DNA of 22,967 bases from Larix sibirica (taxonomy: Eukaryota; Streptophyta; Pinopsida; Pinales; Pinaceae), in assembly GCA_004151065.3 (NCBI GenBank), contig NWUY0300010077.1:44754-67720 (forward strand). The letters are read 5' to 3'. Position 1 is the stretch's first letter; the number at the start of each line of letters is the position of its first letter. Both the position numbers and the translations under genes were made by a program. The notes beneath the pieces were generated by a model that ran no database searches, was not told where the DNA came from, and saw nothing but the letters and a program-made list of their open reading frames with translations. Positions 18,363 through 22,967 of this stretch are shown piece after piece.

Positions 18363-20437
18363 CACTAATTGGAATTGACCTTTCAATATTAGCTAATGAG
18401 AATCATTTAGAGCTATATATTGGTCATTAATCTATGTGTTAACGGGTGATAATCTTGATATATCAATACGTGGCAATGCCATCTTCGGCACACACTAATT
18501 TTCACATACATGTGGAACAAGTTTCGGATCCTCATAGAGTTGAGAAGAGCATAAGTTCTTAAGAAATTATAATCAATCTAGAGCAATATGTTGTTGTCTT
18601 TAATGTTTTTGTACATATAATTTATGTTTTTGTAGTTAAGAAATTGTGTATCCATTAACTGACTATCTGATTCTATTGTATTCAGGGGGTTGTGTGATAG
18701 GTGAAAGTGAATAAGCTGACTTCCATATATAAAGAATTAGCTTTCTTATGATTACTATTTTCTTCAATACTTCAATATTGCCATTTGAGTAAGATTGTTA
18801 ACAACTCTAAGAACCTTGGAGATGTTCTTTGAGGTGATCGGATTGAAAACTCTCCTTATGTGGTGAGTTAAGTTGTTTTCATTGTGGTTGGTTTGGCTAT
18901 TAAGGCTCTTATGGTATTAGCCTTGTTATTTTTGCAATGAGATATAATATTTTAATGGAGGTCCTTCTCTAGCTGTTTGAAATGAGACTTAAGTAGGTTT
19001 TTCAATTTTGTTTGTAAAACTAAGTTGGATAAAAAGAATGCAAAGGGATTCAAGAATAATATTAATGATGAATATCATGTCAATATGTGATTGTCTTTGT
19101 TGTGTATTGTGTATTTATGAATATCAATGTCTTGAAAAAGAAAATAGATGAAAAAAGTGTATGATATAATTTGCTTTTAATTATTTGTTATTTATAATGA
19201 GGCCATGGGTATTTAAAATTTATTTTATTGGTTCTCATTTATTTGTGGGTTTTTCACTAATAACCTACTTCTAAGTGTATATTGTATATCAATAAATTAT
19301 ATGTGAGGATTATTTTACATGATGATGGTTTAATGGAAACATGATTTTGGATAATCTACATGTAGTAATAGCTAGACATAGCGCTCAAGAAAGTCCTACT
19401 TATGAGAATGGCTTTTGGGTTGGGTTCAAAGCAAGTTGCACATGGCTTTGGAAATTAATGAATTGGTTTTCTCAGGCAAGTGCACATACTAGTATTTGCA
19501 CCTTTGAATTCATACATGAATCCAATTTGAAATATGTTTATTGTTTATGGTTTACTATGTTTGTAGTAAGGTATACAACAATTAGGTAATGGTACCTCCT
19601 TCTGGTCTCATAGTATATCGGGTAGCAAAAGATGAGATGATCCTGAATATTGGTTTTCTATAAATTACATAGTTGGAAAACCTTGTTTAACCATTGCATG
19701 TGGTGGTCCATCTCTAGGTTAGAGCTTGCGAGAGCCTACCTAGAGTCTAGTATTATTGGCGGTGCTCATTTAGAGACTTGTCTAGGAATTCATGTGCTTT
19801 CTTTAGATACAAAGATTAGACTGGCTTAGCCCTACTTTTTAGGGAGTTGTTTATTCACATATGTCATTTTTTATGCAATTAACTATGTTTTCTAGATTCT
19901 TTATTTCCTCAAACTTCATACCATTCATTGCTTCAATTAGATAGAGGTGAGACTTAATTTTAGGAGATATGCATAGGCCCAAAGGAATTTTATTTTGGGG
20001 AGTTTGAGCCCAAATTTTCATTATAATGGTAAACCCACCTTATTGTGTGATCTACCAAACTTGCCTAATAGATGCACATGATCAAGGGTATTTGCGTGTC
20101 AAGGTTTGATCTTGTGTTAAAATATTGTTGTAATACTCCATCTCAACAAGTCGACCACACATGAATGGGGTCCCTTAGAATGCAATTTTACTTTGTATTT
20201 TTAAACTATTTTTTTTTCAATCTCCCATTTACTTTTTGTTTTGCTATATCATTTGCACCCACATTATTAGTTTCACTTTCACTATTGAGAGTGGATCTAG
20301 ATAATAGAGGCTATTTTCAAGAGGATTTTTTGGAATGTCTTTACAAATATTTGCTTCAAAATAAATTTGAAAACAATGTGCATCTTATTTCGTCATGCAT
20401 ATTCAACAATTTGAAGGATGATTTCCATTTCCAATAC
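18363..20437. other. About 2 kb with nothing recognised
   Basis: I read both strands and found no conserved domain, LTR end or RNA gene. The ORFs at 19341-19589 and 20165-20485 (+) have no family features. A short inverted repeat (CTCTAGGT...ACCTAGAG, about 19711-19746) is present but isolated. Further exons of the copper-ATPase fragment, for example the DKTGT exon on the minus strand, were looked for and not seen. Confidence 0.45.
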
Positions 20438-20693
20438 CTTGTGTTCACTCTCAAGAGCTTGACCAACTTTGATAAGAACCCCTAGGCATGCACCTTTTTC
20501 AGTACCTACCATAACAACAGTTGTTGTTGCCAAACCTAAAGCACATGGGCAAGCTGTCACAAACACAAAGATCCCAAATTACAAATAAATTTCAAATTCA
20601 TCCATTGAAGTGGGTATACATGAATTTCGGTACAATCCTACCTTTCATGCAATGTACCATGCAATCCAACTTACAATTTCCAATGTCACAGCC
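20438..20693 (-). pseudogene. HMA5-like copper P1B-ATPase, single decayed exon
   Basis: P1B-type ATPases pump copper across membranes. On the minus strand, translated from about 20693 down: AVTLEIVSWIAWYIA, stop, KVGLY, IPTSMDEFE, stop, [18 protein letters not shown] (CPC codons 20543-20551), then [25 protein letters not shown]. This matches the transmembrane segment with the Cys-Pro-Cys metal site and the segment just after it in plant HMA5/HMA7-type pumps. The CPCx6P motif has lost its Pro (LATTT instead of LATPT). A GT right after the HK codons (20437-20436) fits the exon end. Two in-frame stops show it is dead. The phosphorylation (DKTGT), actuator and ATP-binding parts are absent from the window. 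Confidence 0.85.
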
Positions 20694-20858
20694 TTTAAAA
20701 AAATTAGTTTCTCCTGTATAATATAAACAATAAACAACATTGTTTGTAAATGCATTTGCATAGTCCCATTTACAATATGGTTGAAATAATATTGTATTTT
20801 GAGTTGATGTTTTTCTTGGAACTTCCACACCGACCTTCCATTCTTTTTAATTATTTAA
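20694..20858. other. Flank of the copper-ATPase exon
   Basis: On the minus strand this would hold the preceding intron. The open minus frames here end in the exon but start in sequence with no pump motifs. Confidence 0.35.
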
Positions 20859-20921
20859 ATGGTTCTAGCTCAATCGAAGCACATGTGCAAGAGGTTAGTG
20901 GTTTGATTCCATTGTACCTTG
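20859..20921 (+). mobile_element. tRNA-like SINE head or tRNA pseudogene
   Basis: TAGCTCAATCG (20866-20876) matches a Pol III A box and GGTTTGATTCC (20900-20910) a B box, about 24 bp apart. A T-arm-like stem AGTGG/CCATT encloses TTTGATT. The outer seven bases (ATGGTTC with GTACCTT) pair at five of seven positions. At 63 nt it is shorter than a tRNA (about 73), and the anticodon arm is not clear. A tRNA-derived SINE is more likely than a working tRNA. Confidence 0.5.
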
Positions 20922-20977
20922 ATATTGTAGTTTATTTATAAGAAAATAATATTTATGTTGATTTAGCTCAATAATAA

Positions 20978-20978
20978 N
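20978..20978. other. Single N between AATAA words
   Basis: The N sits in AATAATAA-N-AATAATT. The similar words on either side suggest another contig join. Confidence 0.5.
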
Positions 20979-21059
20979 AATAATTCATGTCGTTAATGAA
21001 AGTAAAACACAACCATATATTTAAAACAAACCAACGCTGAATACTAAAACAAATTTATG

Positions 21060-21520
21060 AAAAATTTGCGGAATCAGAATGTCAGGAAATGATCTTCGAA
21101 ACTCACCAATTTCATCCCCCTGCAATCCGTGATGCAATGCGGAAATGCGAGAATGTGGGACCAATTTATAAATTTGGAAATGTGGAAATGCCATCCGCAA
21201 TCCGCAATTGGAATGTCAAAAATGCGGAAATGCAAGAATAATTTTAGAAAATTTATCGTTTCTGCAATCCACAATTGAAAAGTCAGAAATGTAGAAATAC
21301 GTAAATGCAGGAATGCGTTACTGCGAGAATTCATGATTGATTTTGGATAGTTTATCGTCTTCGTAATCCACATTCCGCAAAACATTTGCGGAATCATAAT
21401 AATGACATTCAAATTAATTTATTAGATTAGTCTTTTGACTCCCGCAATCCTCAATTCGCACTGTGGAAATGCAGAAACATTAAAATTCAAATATTAAAAT
21501 CAGAGCTTCCGCACTCCGCA
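21060..21520. repeat. Degenerate tandem repeat rich in GCGGAAATG / CCGCAATCC words
   Basis: Words of the type GCAATCC start at 21122, 21197, 21264, 21363 (GTAATCC) and 21444, spaced 75, 67, 99 and 81 bp. Each is followed by CAATT-G or similar and by ATGCGGAAATGC-like words. TTTGCGGAATCA occurs at about 21065 and 21385. The tract keeps many CpG/CHG sites compared with its surroundings. No protein is predicted; the 112-codon minus ORF across it reflects the repeat words. Confidence 0.7.
21372..21394. repeat. Perfect 10-bp hairpin with 3-nt loop
   Basis: ATTCCGCAAA, ACA, TTTGCGGAAT. The arms are exact reverse complements and lie inside the GCGG-word repeat. Confidence 0.9.
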
Positions 21521-21763
21521 TTATGTAATATTCACGAAGAAAATATAAACAAGAAAGAGAAGAAAAGGAAATAATGTTTTCAGTCAAATTTTTAATGCTA
21601 GAACCAAATGATAATTGATGAAAATGATTTATTGAAAACCTTGGAATATGAAAATAAAGGTAATAAGCATTTAAATTACCTAAATAAAAAACTAAAATGG
21701 GGCTCCCATTTTCTCTAGAAAATGGGATATGTTGTGTGAAATACAGGTTGTTCAAAAATTCAA
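21521..21763. other. No clear gene
   Basis: AT-rich sequence between the GCGG repeat and the LINE remains. It may be decayed ORF1 5' sequence (a frame reading NYLNKKLKWG is seen), but there is no firm motif. Confidence 0.35.
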
Positions 21764-22366
21764 ATGGAAAACTCTCCAGGGTATCTCTTCGAAGATGTGA
21801 TTCCCATGAATGTTGTTACTATATATATTGAGGATATTGGGCATGATGAAGTGATGATATCTCAAAAGTATTTTTCAGGTAAGATTACTGATCATCTGAA
21901 ACCATTACATTTTGATTCTTCTCCCAATGAAAATTTTCTTCTCGAGTTTGGAAATTTTGCAGTTGGCCTAATAGTACTATGGAGAAGCAGGGGGAGGAAA
22001 ATATTTTGGAGGAAAATACTTCGTTGAACCGTATTCTTGTTGGGGAAACTCCTTTGACATTATCTTCCTTAAAATCAATATATGAATCTCCTTGTGTGGA
22101 AAAGGATGATGTCATGGATCTAGATGAGGACGACCATAGTTATTTCCTCGGGTCTCAGAAAAAAGATCGAACTTCCTCTATATGGGTGGCCTAGGATGTT
22201 CTGCTTTGACTCTTTATCAATCAAAGATGATTAAGAGAGGCAGGAAATCATTTTTTTAGTTATCCCAAGAGCAAGTGGCTCGAGATGTGGGTCCCGGAAG
22301 GAAGAGGCAGATAAAAGGGATGTTTAGAGTAGAAAAATCCTAGGAGGAGGTTACCAAATCATTGTT
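21764..22366 (+). pseudogene. LINE ORF1, C-terminal part (probable)
   Basis: Reading frames at 21764-22027 and 21979-22194 join by one frame change into acidic, Ser-rich protein (GYLFEDVIPMNVVT, then LKSIYESPCVEKDDVMDLDE). A basic tail follows before ORF2 (MIKRGRKSFF, LSQEQVARDVGPGRKRQIKG). Its position directly before the ORF2 start and its basic C-terminus suit an L1-type ORF1, which binds element RNA. No zinc knuckle or RRM is visible. The assignment rests mainly on position. Confidence 0.4.
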
Positions 22367-22880
22367 ATGACTTTGAATTGTCGGGGGGTGTTTAGCCCCT
22401 CTACAAAGCTAATATTTCGTTAGCTTCTTGACAGTCGTAATCTAGAGGTTGTTTCCTTCAGGAGATTATGAGTGATGGTGATGGAATACTAAAATATCTA
22501 ATTAAATTGATTGGTATTTGGGAATCTGAATTTGTTGATGCTCAAGGTCAATCTGGGGGCCTAATAATGGGATGACACAAAAACAATATGGAATTCATAA
22601 ATTCATGGGCTATTGAATCAAGATTGGGGATTTCTCTCTCTTCTTATGATCTAGGAATGGAGTTCTTGTTCCTCAACATCTACGGGCCTTACAGTGATAG
22701 ACTAAAGTTTTGGGACAATCTGCTTTTAAAATCTTGTTTATCGACTCATAAATCAATTCTAGGTGGGGACCTGAATTTTTCTTTGGGACTTTCAAAGTTC
22801 TGTGGGCCTTTATCCTAAGTCGATAGTCTTTTCGATTATTCTCTAAGAATATCAGAGGATGGAGGACTTTTTTTTTTACT
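22367..22880 (+). pseudogene. L1-type LINE ORF2, apurinic-like endonuclease domain
   Basis: This endonuclease nicks target DNA to prime reverse transcription. ATG at 22367 gives MTLNCRGVFSPSTKL, the usual ORF2 opening, whose Asn is an active-site residue. After a frame change, EIMSDGDG holds the Glu of the QE motif. Then SGGLIMG with a stop where WHKNN is expected, FINSWAIESRLG, EFLFLNIYGPYSDRLKFWD and ILGGDLNFSL, where GGDLNF carries catalytic Asp and Asn. Three or more stops and a frameshift inactivate it. The reverse transcriptase is absent: the sequence is interrupted after about 22880. Confidence 0.88.
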
Positions 22881-22967
22881 AGGGGAATTGGCAACTGGAG
22901 ATTAGGCTGGTAATCGCGTGACACGGGGTCCAAGGATCAATCCCCGCTACCACTATAACCCTAGGTG
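22881..22967 (+). mobile_element. Second SINE head with Pol III promoter boxes, cut by the window end
   Basis: TTGGCAACTGG (22888-22898) resembles an A box and GGATCAATCC (22934-22943) a B box, about 36 bp apart. CGGGG and CCCCG flank the B box like a T-stem, and GCTACCAC follows like a tRNA 3' end. It interrupts the LINE ORF2. The head differs from the one at 20859, so it belongs to another family or tRNA source. Confidence 0.45.

Noticed and set aside
19711-19746. Short inverted repeat CTCTAGGT...ACCTAGAG as a structured RNA or MITE end
   Set aside because: An 8-bp stem with a ~20-nt loop is expected by chance in 23 kb, and no flanking target duplication is visible.
20165-20485. 106-codon + ORF with a hydrophobic start
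   Set aside because: Its end overlaps the antisense copper-ATPase exon and the rest has no family features.
20598-20830. Two minus ORFs upstream of the copper-ATPase exon
   Set aside because: Only the last part of one (LEIVSWIAWYIA) belongs to the exon; the rest looks like intron read-through.
21074-21412. 112-codon minus ORF in the GCGG-word repeat
   Set aside because: The frame is produced by repeated words (ISTF, FHFRIF type) and has no domain.
22673-22933. 86-codon minus ORF at the window end
   Set aside because: It is antisense to the LINE endonuclease and the SINE head.

Overview
The window looks like repeat-dominated intergenic DNA from a large plant nuclear genome. The plant-type gene fragments, the Ty3/gypsy and L1-type LINE remains, the tRNA-derived elements and the AT-rich decayed background all point that way. 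A conifer is my best guess, because the gag-pol lineage and the scale of decay fit one, but nothing here fixes the species. I see no intact gene. Every recognisable coding stretch carries stops, frameshifts or lost key residues.

Layout. 1-2136: no recognisable gene, apart from one exon-like ORF with a perfect 5' splice-site consensus (1213-1431). 2137-4539: a ~1.1 kb repeat present twice in direct orientation, with nested 189-bp and 50-bp duplications; a Ty3/gypsy LTR U5 fragment (3248-3445) lies between the copies. 4783-5183: a minus-strand LTR with an adjoining primer-binding site. 5430-5720: two copies of a ~190-bp repeat. 6165-17228: one large, old Ty3/gypsy retrotransposon on the + strand. 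It has a 5' LTR, a primer-binding-site remnant, gag (partly present twice), protease, a second capsid-like domain, reverse transcriptase, RNase H, integrase, an extra coiled-coil reading frame, a G-rich tract and a truncated 3' LTR. 17398-17721: an X8/CBM43 (callose-binding) domain pseudogene. 18213-18362: a near-perfect 75-bp tandem duplication. 20438-20693 (minus): one decayed exon of an HMA5-like copper P1B-ATPase. 20859-20921: a tRNA-like/SINE head. 21060-21520: a degenerate GCGG/CCGC-word repeat with a perfect hairpin. 21764-22880: the 3' part of a LINE ORF1 and the endonuclease end of ORF2. 22881-22967: a second Pol III-promoter-like SINE head cut by the window end.

The most unusual architecture is in the large element. 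Besides the normal capsid domain in gag, a second capsid-like domain (WW pair, then a PR-K/N-WY motif) sits between protease and reverse transcriptase. A separate ~365-codon coiled-coil frame lies between integrase and the 3' LTR, with a TATAAA about 100 bp before its ATG. If related copies keep both features, this is a structurally distinct Ty3/gypsy lineage.

An important caution: the window has five single N bases (3247, 8560, 13074, 17228, 20978). Three sit exactly at abrupt homology breakpoints and two have short direct repeats around them. They look like contig joins, so the gag duplication, the split 1.1 kb repeat and the truncated 3' LTR may partly be assembly products.
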